Shown: positions 25,616 through 33,154, counted from the stretch's first letter. The stretch is 64,000 nt of DNA from Litorivita sp040371945 (GCF_040371945.1 NZ_BAABWS010000002.1:558001-622000), one strand, 5' to 3'. Notes: generated by a model from the letters alone, not told the origin. Translations and numbers: made by a program.

Positions 25616-25723
25616 ATGCTGGAAGAAGTGACGAAGCGGCCAAGGGGGCATCCCCTCGGGCCGCTTTTTTGTTTCCTCATACACGGTGGGCAAACGCACC
25701 CAAAGAGGCAGAGCAACCCATGA
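25616..25723 (+). CDS. Possible 35-codon leader peptide before the first GTA gene
   Basis: An open frame beginning MLEEVTKRPRGHPL and ending with TGA at 25721-25723, which overlaps the ATG of the small terminase gene as ATGA. Its ATG sits almost exactly where transcription from the promoter at 25580-25608 should start, so it could be translated as a leaderless mRNA. The terminator hairpin lies inside it. A frame of this length can occur by chance in GC-rich DNA, and no ribosome-binding site precedes it, so this is a hypothesis. Confidence 0.25.
   Translation: MLEEVTKRPRGHPLGPLFCFLIHGGQTHPKRQSNP
25634..25670 (+). terminator. Intrinsic terminator in the GTA leader (possible attenuator)
   Basis: A two-tier stem, AAGCGGCC outside and GGGG/CCCC inside, closing with GGGCCGCTT and six T residues (25665-25670). 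It lies 26 bp after the promoter's -10 box and 50 bp before the first GTA gene, on the same strand, so it would stop most transcripts unless bypassed. Confidence 0.75.
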
Positions 25724-26061
25724 CCATGATTACCTCGCAAGAGGGACCCTCGTCGCTGGACAACAGTATCAGCGAGGTTGAACTCCAGTTGATGGACCTC
25801 AGGTCCGATCTTCGGGAAATGCAAATGCGGATCCGCGCCGGTGACGTCGCGGGGCTGAAAGACACCAGCAAAGCCATCTCCGATATCCGGCAATGGCTCA
25901 AAATCGCACATGAAACGGAGCAACTCCATGAAGAACGCCGCAGGAAAGAAAAAGGCATCGTTAACGATTACGCCCTCGATTTTGACGAGGCCCGATCTCA
26001 GATCAGGTGCCGCTTGGATCGCCTCCGCCGAACCTGCGGTTCAGGACGCCTTCCTAAATGA
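25720..26061 (+). CDS. GTA small terminase subunit (gp1)
   Basis: A 113-residue protein in the position of RcGTA orfg1. The sequence is mostly helical and charged (ISEVELQLMDLRSDLREMQMRIRAGD, then TSKAISDIRQWLKIAHETEQLHEE), as in gp1, shown in R. capsulatus to be a TerS homologue that assembles with the large terminase. GTA TerS is thought to have lost sequence-specific DNA recognition, which explains random packaging. The ATG at 25720 follows AGAGG at about 11 bp. Its 3' end overlaps the large terminase gene by 134 bp. Confidence 0.85.
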   Translation: MTMITSQEGPSSLDNSISEVELQLMDLRSDLREMQMRIRAGDVAGLKDTSKAISDIRQWLKIAHETEQLHEERRRKEKGIVNDYALDFDEARSQIRCRLDRLRRTCGSGRLPK

Positions 26062-27340
26062 ACTCAGCGAGGGAGAGCTTTTGGCTCTCCCTTATTTGTT
26101 CGAGTTCTGGGCTTTGGACCACCAGATGCCGCCCGAGGGCGATTGGCGCTCTTGGGTGATCATGGGCGGGCGCGGCGCGGGCAAAACGCGTGCAGGGGCC
26201 GAATGGGTCCGATCCATGGTCGAGGGCGCGCGCCCGCTCGACAAGGGGCGCTGCTCGCGGCTGGCGCTTGTCGGCGAGACCATTGATCAGGTGCGCGAGG
26301 TGATGGTCTTTGGCGAGAGCGGCATTCTCGCCTGCTCGCCTCCCGACCGGCGCCCCGAATGGCAGGCCAGCCGCAAGCGGCTCTTGTGGCCCAACGGGGC
26401 GACGGCGCAGATTTTCTCGGCCCATGATCCCGAAAGCCTGCGCGGTCCGCAGTTTGACGGGGCCTGGGTGGATGAGCTGGCCAAATGGAAGCGCGCCCAA
26501 GACACATGGGACATGCTGCAATTCGGTTTGCGCCTTGGCGAGACGCCGCAGGTCTGTATCACCACCACGCCGCGCAATGTCGGCGTGCTCAAGCAAATCC
26601 TCGCCTCGCCCTCGACCGTGACAACCTCGGCCCCGACCGAGGCGAATGCGGCCTTCCTTGCCGACAGCTTCCTCGAAGAGGTGCGCGCGCGCTATGCGGG
26701 CACGCGGTTGGGGCGCCAGGAACTGGATGGAGTTCTGCTTGAGGATGCCGAAGGGGCGCTGTGGACCACGGCGATGCTGGCAGAGCATCAGGTCGAGGCC
26801 GTGCCGGAGTTCGACCGGATCGTCGTCGCCGTCGATCCGCCGGTCAGCGGCAAGGACACCTCCGATGAATGCGGGATCGTGGTGGTGGGGGCCTGCACCC
26901 AAGGCCCTGTCCACGACTGGAAGGCCTATGTGCTCGAAGATGCCTCGATCGGGGCGGCGACCCCGACGCGGTGGGCCACCGCCGCCATCGCCGCGATGGA
27001 GAAATGGGGCGCGGAGCGCTTGGTCGCCGAAGTGAACCAAGGCGGCGATCTGGTCGAATCCGTCATTCGGCAGGTGGACCCGATGGTGCCGCTCAAGAAG
27101 GTGCACGCCAGCCGCGGCAAGGTCGCCCGCGCCGAGCCGGTTTCGGCGCTCTACGAGCAGGGGCGGGTCAAACACCTGCGCGGATTGGGGCAGCTTGAGG
27201 ATCAGATGTGCCGCATGACTGCGCAAGGCTATGAGGGCAAAAAAAGCCCTGATCGCGTTGATGCATTGGTTTGGGCGCTGACGGAATTGATGATTCTTCC
27301 GGCCGCAAAATGGCGCCGCCCGCAGGTGCGCGCGCTCTAG
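25928..27340 (+). CDS. GTA large terminase (gp2)
   Basis: A 470-residue packaging motor. The N-terminal ATPase has a Walker A motif (GGRGAGKTRAGAEW, about residues 80-94) and Walker B (DGAWVDE, about 177-183). The C-terminal nuclease has the acidic residues of the RNase H-like fold, in VAVDPP (Asp303) and SPDRVDALVW (Asp442, Asp445). It pumps headfuls of host DNA into capsids and cuts them. The start at 25928 has CGGAG at 7 bp. The N-terminal 44 residues are encoded within the overlap with gp1; translation could also begin later, but the conserved segment FLNELSEGELLALPYLFEFW begins before the overlap ends. Confidence 0.95.
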   Translation: MKNAAGKKKASLTITPSILTRPDLRSGAAWIASAEPAVQDAFLNELSEGELLALPYLFEFWALDHQMPPEGDWRSWVIMGGRGAGKTRAGAEWVRSMVEGARPLDKGRCSRLALVGETIDQVREVMVFGESGILACSPPDRRPEWQASRKRLLWPNGATAQIFSAHDPESLRGPQFDGAWVDELAKWKRAQDTWDMLQFGLRLGETPQVCITTTPRNVGVLKQILASPSTVTTSAPTEANAAFLADSFLEEVRARYAGTRLGRQELDGVLLEDAEGALWTTAMLAEHQVEAVPEFDRIVVAVDPPVSGKDTSDECGIVVVGACTQGPVHDWKAYVLEDASIGAATPTRWATAAIAAMEKWGAERLVAEVNQGGDLVESVIRQVDPMVPLKKVHASRGKVARAEPVSALYEQGRVKHLRGLGQLEDQMCRMTAQGYEGKKSPDRVDALVWALTELMILPAAKWRRPQVRAL

Positions 27341-27511
27341 TTTAGCCTCTTTAACCATTTGATAGGCATCTTCTCCCCAAGCCAGAGGGCAGCGAGCCAA
27401 TGCGGATCACCGCCGCATCGTTGCCCTCGGACCCCATCGACCCCGCCCGCCACCGCGCAGGGTGGGCGCGGCACCATCGCCGCATCGCGCAAGATCCAAG
27501 AGGAGCACCGA
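27341..27511 (+). other. Structured gap between large terminase and portal genes
   Basis: A 171-bp gap in a tight operon. It holds a large predicted hairpin at 27385-27428 and ends with the portal gene's AGGAG ribosome-binding site. No open frame is supported. Confidence 0.6.
27385..27428 (+). promoter_or_regulatory. Predicted 16-bp RNA hairpin in the GTA operon
   Basis: Outer stem GAGGGCAGCG (27385-27394) with CGTTGCCCTC (27419-27428), one G-T pair; inner stem ATGCGG (27400-27405) with CCGCAT (27413-27418), a 5-base bulge and a 7-base loop. No T tract follows, so it is more likely a stability or processing element than a terminator. Confidence 0.5.
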
Positions 27512-28765
27512 ATGACGGTTTTTGATTTCTTTCGCCGCGGCGAAGCCACCCAAGTGCCCGAGCAAAAGGCCAGCGCCACCGGTCCGGTGGTCAGCTATCA
27601 CAGCGCCGGCCGCGTGGCATGGAGCCCGCGTGATACCGTATCGCTGACCCGCACGGGCTTTGCCGGTAACCCTGTCGGGTTTCGCGCCGTCAAACTGATT
27701 GCCGAAGCGGCCGCCGCATTGCCTTTGGTCTTGCAAGACGCAAACACCCGCTATGACAGCCACCCGATGTTGCGCCTTGTCGAGAGCCCCAATCCGGCGC
27801 AGGGCCGCGCGGAATTGTTCGAGGCGCTCTATGGCCAGCTTCTGCTGTCGGGCGATGCCTATCTGGAGGCCGTGGGCGGCGCGGATGGCACACCGGTCGA
27901 ATTGCATGTGCTGCGCTCGGACCGGATGAGCCTCGTGCCCGGGGCGGATGGATGGCCCGTCGCCTATGATTACACCGTCGGCGGGCGCAAGCACCGCTTT
28001 GACGTGGCCAGCGGTCATCCCAGCGTCTGCCATATGAAGAATTTCCACCCGCAAGACGATCACTACGGCTTTAGCCCGATGCAGGCCGCCGCCATGGCCA
28101 TCGACGTGCACAACAGCGCCAGCCGCTGGTCCAAAGCCTTGCTCGACAATGCGGCGCGGCCCTCGGGCGCGATTATCTACAAAGGCTCCGACGGCGCGGG
28201 CAGCCTCTCGCCCGATCAATACGACCGTTTGGTCAACGAGATGGAGAGCCACCACCAAGGCGCGCGCAACGCAGGGCGTCCGATGCTGCTCGAAGGCGGG
28301 CTGGATTGGAAGCCGATGGGGTTTTCGCCCTCGGATATGGAATTCCAGAAAACCAAAGACAGCGCCGCGCGCGAGATTGCCGTCGCCTTTGGCGTGCCGC
28401 CGATGTTGCTTGGGCTGCAAGGCGATTCCACCTACGCCAACTACCAAGAGGCCAACCGCGCCTTTTACCGGCTGACGGTATTGCCCTTGGCGACCCGCGT
28501 CGCGGCGACCGTGGCCGATTGGCTGTCGGGGTTCACCGGCGAGGATCTGCGCCTCAAACCCGATCTGGACCAAGTGCCCGCCTTGGCCGCCGAACGTGAT
28601 GCGCAATGGAAACGCGTGGCGCAGGCGACATTCCTGACCGCCGCCGAAAAACGCGCCATTCTTGGCCTTCCGCCGATTGATGCGGATGCGGTGGTCGAAG
28701 AGGCCGCGATGGAGGCGGCGGCTGATGCGGCGGCATCGGATGCGGCGGAGCAGCGCGATGAGTGA
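27512..28765 (+). CDS. GTA portal protein (gp3)
   Basis: A 417-residue HK97-family portal. Typical segments are FRAVKLIAEAAAALPLVL near residue 60, YGQLLLSGDAYLE, and the late block MEFQKTKDSAAREIAVAFGVPPMLLGLQGDSTYANYQEANRAFY. The portal ring sits at one capsid vertex and is the channel for DNA and the docking site for terminase and the head-tail adaptor. The ATG at 27512 has AGGAG at 7 bp. The 3' end overlaps the next gene by 8 bp. Confidence 0.95.
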   Translation: MTVFDFFRRGEATQVPEQKASATGPVVSYHSAGRVAWSPRDTVSLTRTGFAGNPVGFRAVKLIAEAAAALPLVLQDANTRYDSHPMLRLVESPNPAQGRAELFEALYGQLLLSGDAYLEAVGGADGTPVELHVLRSDRMSLVPGADGWPVAYDYTVGGRKHRFDVASGHPSVCHMKNFHPQDDHYGFSPMQAAAMAIDVHNSASRWSKALLDNAARPSGAIIYKGSDGAGSLSPDQYDRLVNEMESHHQGARNAGRPMLLEGGLDWKPMGFSPSDMEFQKTKDSAAREIAVAFGVPPMLLGLQGDSTYANYQEANRAFYRLTVLPLATRVAATVADWLSGFTGEDLRLKPDLDQVPALAAERDAQWKRVAQATFLTAAEKRAILGLPPIDADAVVEEAAMEAAADAAASDAAEQRDE

Positions 28766-28991
28766 CGAAAGCCACCGCTTCGGACTGGAGCCGTTTGATT
28801 GCGCCCCCGGCCTGCGGTTGCAAGCCCATGAACGGGTCAGCGATTTGCACGTCAAGGCGCTCAACACGCGTCTCGACAAGCTGGACCAGACGATGGAGCG
28901 CCTTGAACGGCGGTTGTGGCTGACGGTTTACGGCGTTGTAGGCGCGATCCTCGGGCAGGCGTTCCAATCCTTTGTCGCGGCGGCGCAATGA
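28758..28991 (+). CDS. GTA protein gp3.5, small membrane-like protein
   Basis: A 77-residue protein in the position of RcGTA orfg3.5. A helical charged region (SDLHVKALNTRLDKLDQTMERLERRL) is followed by a hydrophobic segment (LTVYGVVGAILGQAFQSFVAAA). This coiled-coil-plus-anchor layout is conserved in GTA clusters, but the function is not established. It overlaps the portal gene by 8 bp. Confidence 0.8.
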   Translation: MSDESHRFGLEPFDCAPGLRLQAHERVSDLHVKALNTRLDKLDQTMERLERRLWLTVYGVVGAILGQAFQSFVAAAQ

Positions 28992-29047
28992 GCGGCGCGC
29001 GGATCGGCCAAAGCGGCCAAGGCATTTGCGAAACGAAAGGACAGACT

Positions 29048-29608
29048 ATGGATATCGACACGGAGCTTGAGCGCAAGTTTTGCCGCTTTGACGGCGAATT
29101 GACCGTCGCCGAGGGCACCAAGATCGAAGGCTATGCCTCTTTCTTCGGGGCCTGCGACCAAGGCGGCGATGTGGTGCAAAAAGGCGCCTATGCGCAAAGC
29201 CTCAAACGCCTCAAGACCGAGGCGCGTTCGGTGAAAATGCTCTGGCAGCATGATCCGGCGCAGCCCATCGGCATCTGGGACGAGGTGCGCGAGGACGGGC
29301 GCGGGCTTTATGTCAAAGGCCGTTTGCTCGACAGCGTCGAGAAGGGGCGCGAAGCGGCGGCCTTGATCGAGGCGGGGGCCATTGATGGCCTGTCGATCGG
29401 CTATCGCACCGTAAAGGCGACAAAGAATACCAAGGGCCAACGGCTCTTGACCGAACTGGAGCTTTGGGAAGTCTCGCTTGTGACCTTCCCCATGCTTCCC
29501 AGTGCGCGGGTGGGGGCGAAGGGCGAAAGCCTTGAGCGCGATGCCCTGCGTGATCTGGCGGCGGCCATCGAGGACGCCCGCCAGTCCATGGCGCAAGACA
29601 GGCGCTGA
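29048..29608 (+). CDS. GTA prohead protease (gp4)
   Basis: A 186-residue HK97-type prohead protease. His68 (MLWQHDP) and Ser116 (GAIDGLSIGYR) are the expected catalytic residues, and LELWEVSLVTFPMLPSARV is the family end block. It removes the N-terminal part of the capsid protein during maturation. The ATG at 29048 is preferred because AAAGGA lies 7 bp upstream; an ATG at 28988 overlapping the gp3.5 stop (ATGA) would add 20 residues and cannot be excluded. Confidence 0.92.
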   Translation: MDIDTELERKFCRFDGELTVAEGTKIEGYASFFGACDQGGDVVQKGAYAQSLKRLKTEARSVKMLWQHDPAQPIGIWDEVREDGRGLYVKGRLLDSVEKGREAAALIEAGAIDGLSIGYRTVKATKNTKGQRLLTELELWEVSLVTFPMLPSARVGAKGESLERDALRDLAAAIEDARQSMAQDRR

Positions 29609-29609
29609 T

Positions 29610-29653
29610 CGCAACCTAACGCAACCAAACGCAACCGACCAAGGGGACGTTTT
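29610..29653 (+). repeat. A/C-rich leader with three 10-bp repeats before the capsid gene
   Basis: Three units CGCAACCNAN start at 29610, 29620 and 29630, followed by AAGGGG and the capsid ATG at 29654. The stretch has no self-complementarity, so the ribosome-binding region should be fully open. Confidence 0.6.
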
Positions 29654-30844
29654 ATGACGCAGACCGAGAGCAAGTCTCGGACCGGAGAAGCTTTGTCTCC
29701 GGTCTCCGAGGTGAAGTCGGCCATGATGGGTTTCATGAGCGACTTCAAAGGCTTCCGAGCCGACATTCACAACCGACTTCAACAACAAGAAGAGCGACTG
29801 ACCATGCTTGACCGTAAATCTACCTCCGCCGCACGTCCGGCTCTGGCCGCTTCGGCCGATTTCGACGCCCCCCACCAGAAAGCGTTCAACGCCTATCTGC
29901 GCGGTGGTGATGATGATGCCCTGCGCGGCTTGATGCTGGAAGGCAAATCCATGTCCACTGCCGTCAATTCCGATGGCGGCTACCTTGTCGATCCGCAGAC
30001 CGCAGAGACCGTGAAATCGGTGCTCAAATCTACCGCGTCGATCCGCGCCGTGGCCAATGTGGTCAACGTCGAGGCGACCTCCTACGACGTGCTGGTCGAC
30101 ACCTCCGACATCGGCTCGGGCTGGGTGACAGAAACCGGATCCCTGACCGAAACCGCGACCCCGACCATCGACCGCATTTCGATCCCGCTCTATGAGCTCT
30201 CGGCCCTGCCGAAAGCCTCGCAGCGCCTGCTCGACGACGCGGCTTTTGACATCGAAGGCTGGCTCGCGGCACGGATCGCCGACAAATTCTCGGCCGCCGA
30301 AGCTGCCGCCTTTATCAACGGCGATGGCATCGACAAGCCGACCGGCATCTTGAACCACACGCAGGTCGACGAGGCGAGCTGGACCTGGGGCTCTTTGGGC
30401 TATGTTGCCACCGGCACCGACGGCGGTTTTGACGCCACCAATCCGGCCGATGCGATCATCGAACTGGTCTATGCTTTGGGTGCGCAATACCGCGCCAACG
30501 GCACATTCGTGATGAATTCGAAAACCGCTGGCCAAGTGCGCAAGCTCAAGGATGCCGATGGTCGTTTCTTGTGGTCCGACGGTCTGGCGGCGGGCGAGCC
30601 TGCACGCCTGATGGGCTATCCGGTGCTGATCGCCGAGGACATGCCCGACATCGCATCGGACGCGGCGGCGATTGCCTTTGGCGATTTCGAGGCGGGCTAC
30701 ACCATCGCCGAACGTCCCGATCTGCGCGTCATGCGTGATCCCTTCTCGGCCAAGCCTCATGTTCTCTTCTACGCGACCAAACGCGTGGGCGGTGACGTGA
30801 GCGATTTCGCCGCGATCAAACTGCTGAAATTCGGCATTGCCTAA
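29654..30844 (+). CDS. GTA major capsid protein (gp5)
   Basis: A 396-residue HK97-fold capsid protein. The N-terminal 100 residues hold a helical delta-domain (FMSDFKGFRADIHNRLQQQEERL) expected to be cleaved by the gp4 protease. The mature part begins near ADFDAPHQKAFNAYLRGGD and includes SDGGYLVDPQTAETV, the spine-helix region and the typical EAAAFINGDGIDKPTGIL and RVGGDVSDFAAIKLLKF blocks. It forms the small GTA head. In R. capsulatus it is the most abundant structural protein. Confidence 0.97.
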   Translation: MTQTESKSRTGEALSPVSEVKSAMMGFMSDFKGFRADIHNRLQQQEERLTMLDRKSTSAARPALAASADFDAPHQKAFNAYLRGGDDDALRGLMLEGKSMSTAVNSDGGYLVDPQTAETVKSVLKSTASIRAVANVVNVEATSYDVLVDTSDIGSGWVTETGSLTETATPTIDRISIPLYELSALPKASQRLLDDAAFDIEGWLAARIADKFSAAEAAAFINGDGIDKPTGILNHTQVDEASWTWGSLGYVATGTDGGFDATNPADAIIELVYALGAQYRANGTFVMNSKTAGQVRKLKDADGRFLWSDGLAAGEPARLMGYPVLIAEDMPDIASDAAAIAFGDFEAGYTIAERPDLRVMRDPFSAKPHVLFYATKRVGGDVSDFAAIKLLKFGIA

Positions 30845-30862
30845 ACGGGCATAGCCGATGTG

Positions 30863-30883
30863 GCGGCGGGCGCGTCCCGCCGC
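30863..30883 (+). promoter_or_regulatory. Strong hairpin just after the capsid gene
   Basis: A perfect 8-bp stem GCGGCGGG/CCCGCCGC with a 5-base loop, 19 bp past the capsid stop codon. No T run follows. A second long-range pairing, GCACGGCG (30889-30896) with CGCCGTGC (30951-30958), folds the rest of the 156-bp gap. This could protect the upstream capsid mRNA from 3' decay. Confidence 0.5.
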
Positions 30884-31000
30884 TGCGTGCACGGCGTCTT
30901 CACCAAAAGGCGTTGTCCAGCTGCTCCCCTCCGTCCGAGCAACGCGGAGGCGCCGTGCGCATATTCTTTTCGGGGAAAGGCAAATTTGCGGAGTGATCCC

Positions 31001-31606
31001 ATGATGTTAATCGAAGAAAGCGCGGTGCCGCAAAGCGCCCTTCCGCTGGATGAATTCAAAGACCACCTGCGCCTTGGCACGGGGTTTGCAAACTCTGGTC
31101 TGCAAGACGCGGTGCTTGAAAGCTTCCTGCGCGCGGCCATTGCAGCCATCGAGGCGCGCACCGGTAAAATACTGATCACGCGCGATTTTTCGTGGACGCT
31201 GAGCTGTTGGCGCGATCAATCGGGGCAAGCCTTGCCCGCCGCGCCCATCACTGCCGTGACCTCGGTCGAGATGACCGATGCGGGCGGCACGGTGAGCGTG
31301 CTTGACGCGGCCAGCTACTACCTCGAGCAAGATCAACAACGCCCGCGCCTGCGTGCAAAATCCGGCCTTTTGCCCTTGGTGGCCTTGGGCGGTTCGGTGG
31401 AAATCCGCTTCACGGCGGGCATCGGGGCAAGCTGGGGCGATTTGCCAGCGGATCTTGGGCAGGCGGTGCTGCTCTTGGCGGCGCATTACTACGAATACCG
31501 AAGCGAGACCGCCCTTGGCAGCGGCTGCATGCCCTTTGGCGTCACCTCCTTGATCGAGCGCTATCGCACGGTGCGGATTTTGGGCGGCAAAGGGGGCGCG
31601 GTCTGA
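31001..31606 (+). CDS. GTA head-tail adaptor (gp6)
   Basis: A 201-residue protein in the position of RcGTA orfg6, related to HK97 gp6 / phiE125 gp8 connectors. It shows LDEFKDHLRLG near the start, AAIAAIEARTGKILITR, and the late block LGQAVLLLAAHYYEYRSE with the YRTVRIL end. It forms the ring below the portal. The ATG at 31001 has GGAG at 7 bp; the frame stays open upstream through the structured gap. Its last base overlaps the next gene's ATG. Confidence 0.9.
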   Translation: MMLIEESAVPQSALPLDEFKDHLRLGTGFANSGLQDAVLESFLRAAIAAIEARTGKILITRDFSWTLSCWRDQSGQALPAAPITAVTSVEMTDAGGTVSVLDAASYYLEQDQQRPRLRAKSGLLPLVALGGSVEIRFTAGIGASWGDLPADLGQAVLLLAAHYYEYRSETALGSGCMPFGVTSLIERYRTVRILGGKGGAV

Positions 31607-31947
31607 TGGCAGAGCTTCCTCACCTGAGCCGCGCCTTGCTGCTGGAAACGCCGATCCGCACGCCCGATGGGGCAGGGGGATTTGACGAGGTCTGGCAAGA
31701 GCTTGGCACGCTTTGGGCCGATGTTACCGCCGCCGGCGGGCGCCAACGCACCGGTGCGGCCACGGCGGTGTCCGATGTCGGATACCGGATCATCGTGCGC
31801 GCCGCGCCGCATGGCAACCCGCAGCGCCCGCGCCCCGAGCAGCGGTTTCGCGAAGGCACGCGGGTGTTCAATATTCTTGCTGTGGCCGAGGACGATGCCT
31901 CCGGCCGCTATCTGACCTGCTATGCAAATGAGGAGCTTGTGCCATGA
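31606..31947 (+). CDS. GTA head-tail stopper (gp7)
   Basis: A 113-residue protein of the SPP1 gp16-like head-tail connector family: LETPIRTPDGAGGFDEVW, GTLWADVTAAGGRQRTG and the end block GTRVFNILAVAEDD with RYLTCYANEE. The ring closes the head after packaging. It overlaps gp6 by 1 bp (TGATGG) and gp8 by 4 bp. Confidence 0.92.
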   Translation: MAELPHLSRALLLETPIRTPDGAGGFDEVWQELGTLWADVTAAGGRQRTGAATAVSDVGYRIIVRAAPHGNPQRPRPEQRFREGTRVFNILAVAEDDASGRYLTCYANEELVP

Positions 31948-32351
31948 GCTATGTCATATCCGCCTCCTTGCAATCGGCGGTGTTCACCGCGATTTCCAAT
32001 GATGCGGCGGTTACCGGCCTTGTCGGCAGCGCCATTTTCGATGCGCTTCCTGCGGGCACTTTGCCGGCGCTTTATGTCAGCCTCGGGCCCGAAACGGTGC
32101 TTGATGCTTCCGACATGGACGGCGACGGCGCGCTGCATAAATTCGACATCTCGGTCGTGACCACGGACCAAGGGTTCCAAAGCGCCAAGGAAGTCGGCGC
32201 GGCGATTTGCGACGTGCTTGTCGATGCGGACCTGCCGCTGGCACGTGGCACATTGGTCAGCCTCGGGTTCGACCGCGCCGTCGCGCTGCGCGAAGAAAAC
32301 GGCACCGTGCGCCGCATTAACCTCACATTCCGCGCGCGGGTCGAAGCTTAG
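31944..32351 (+). CDS. GTA tail terminator (gp8, DUF3168)
   Basis: A 135-residue protein of the DUF3168 family, the tail-completion ring at the head-proximal end of the tail tube. It has LQSAVFTAISNDAAVTGLVGSAIFDALPAG and FDISVVTTDQGFQSAKEVGAAICDVL. It stops polymerisation of the tail tube and joins the stopper. Confidence 0.92.
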   Translation: MSYVISASLQSAVFTAISNDAAVTGLVGSAIFDALPAGTLPALYVSLGPETVLDASDMDGDGALHKFDISVVTTDQGFQSAKEVGAAICDVLVDADLPLARGTLVSLGFDRAVALREENGTVRRINLTFRARVEA

Positions 32352-32407
32352 GCCAACCCGCCCGCGACATCATCCAAACCACCACCCACCATTTCGGAGT
32401 GACGAGC
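32352..32407 (+). promoter_or_regulatory. A/C-rich unstructured leader before the major tail gene
   Basis: A 56-bp gap with runs such as ATCATCCAAACCACCACCCA and then TTCGGAG as the ribosome-binding site, 8 bp from the ATG. Like the capsid leader it lacks self-complementarity. Confidence 0.4.
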
Positions 32408-32824
32408 ATGACAGCCCAGAACGGCAAGGATCTTTTGATCAAAGTAGACATGACTGGCGATGGCCAGTTCCAGACGGTGGCGGGTCTGCGCGCCACGCGG
32501 ATCGCCTTCAACGCCGAAAGCGTCGATGTGACGTCGCTCGAAAGTCAGGGCGGCTGGCGCGAGCTTTTGGGCGGCGCGGGGGTGCGCTCGGCCACGATCA
32601 CCGGCTCGGGCGTGTTCAAGGATGACGCGACGGACGAACGCGCGCGGCAGATTTTCTTTGACGGCGAGACACCGGATTTTCAGGTGATCATCCCCGATTT
32701 CGGCATCGTCGAAGGGCCGTTCCAATTGGCCTCGGTGGAATACGCCGGATCGCATAATGGCGAGGCGACCTATGAATTGTCGCTCTCTTCGGCGGGGGCG
32801 CTGCTCTTTACGGCGGCGGTCTAA
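32408..32824 (+). CDS. GTA major tail protein (gp9)
   Basis: A 138-residue tail-tube protein of the TP901-1 major tail family: GKDLLIKVDMTGDGQFQTVAGLR, NAESVDVTSLESQGGWRELL and SVEYAGSHNGEATYELSLSSAGAL. It polymerises into the flexible tail. The ATG at 32408 follows GGAG at 8 bp; an in-frame GTG at 32399 is a weaker alternative. Confidence 0.95.
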   Translation: MTAQNGKDLLIKVDMTGDGQFQTVAGLRATRIAFNAESVDVTSLESQGGWRELLGGAGVRSATITGSGVFKDDATDERARQIFFDGETPDFQVIIPDFGIVEGPFQLASVEYAGSHNGEATYELSLSSAGALLFTAAV

Positions 32825-32827
32825 GTC

Positions 32828-33154
32828 ATGGCGAACCCTTGGACGGGCGAGGTCAGCCTCGTCATCGACGGAGAGCGGCGGGTTCTGAAACTGACTTTGG
32901 GGGCCTTGGCCGAGCTTGAGGACAGCCTCGAGGAGGGCACGTTGGTGACCCTCGTCGAGCGCTTCGAGGCCGGCGCGTTTTCCAGCCGCGATGTGCTTGC
33001 GCTCATTGTTGCGGGGCTGCGCGGTGGCGGCTGGTCCGGCACCAGCGCCGATTTGCTCAGCGCCGAAATCGCGGGCGGGCCGATGGGCGCGGCCAAAGCG
33101 GCGGCGCAGCTCTTGGCGCGGGCCTTCATGTTGCCCGAGGACCGCGCGCGGTGA
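32828..33154 (+). CDS. GTA tail assembly chaperone (gp10)
   Basis: A 108-residue protein in the orfg10 position, of the phage tail assembly chaperone type (Phage_TAC_11-like). Its conserved start is NPWTGEVSLVIDGERRVLKLTLGALAELED, followed by helical segments. It probably binds the tape measure before the tail tube forms. Its stop overlaps the next gene's GTG start (GTGA). Confidence 0.88.
   Translation: MANPWTGEVSLVIDGERRVLKLTLGALAELEDSLEEGTLVTLVERFEAGAFSSRDVLALIVAGLRGGGWSGTSADLLSAEIAGGPMGAAKAAAQLLARAFMLPEDRAR

Larger units (their letters stand above)
25329..25719. other. 391-bp region between mltG and the GTA cluster
   Basis: It holds the mltG terminator, about 190 bp without clear signals, then a strong promoter, an intrinsic terminator and a short open frame directly ahead of the first GTA gene (each listed separately). 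No conventional gene is supported. Confidence 0.6.
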
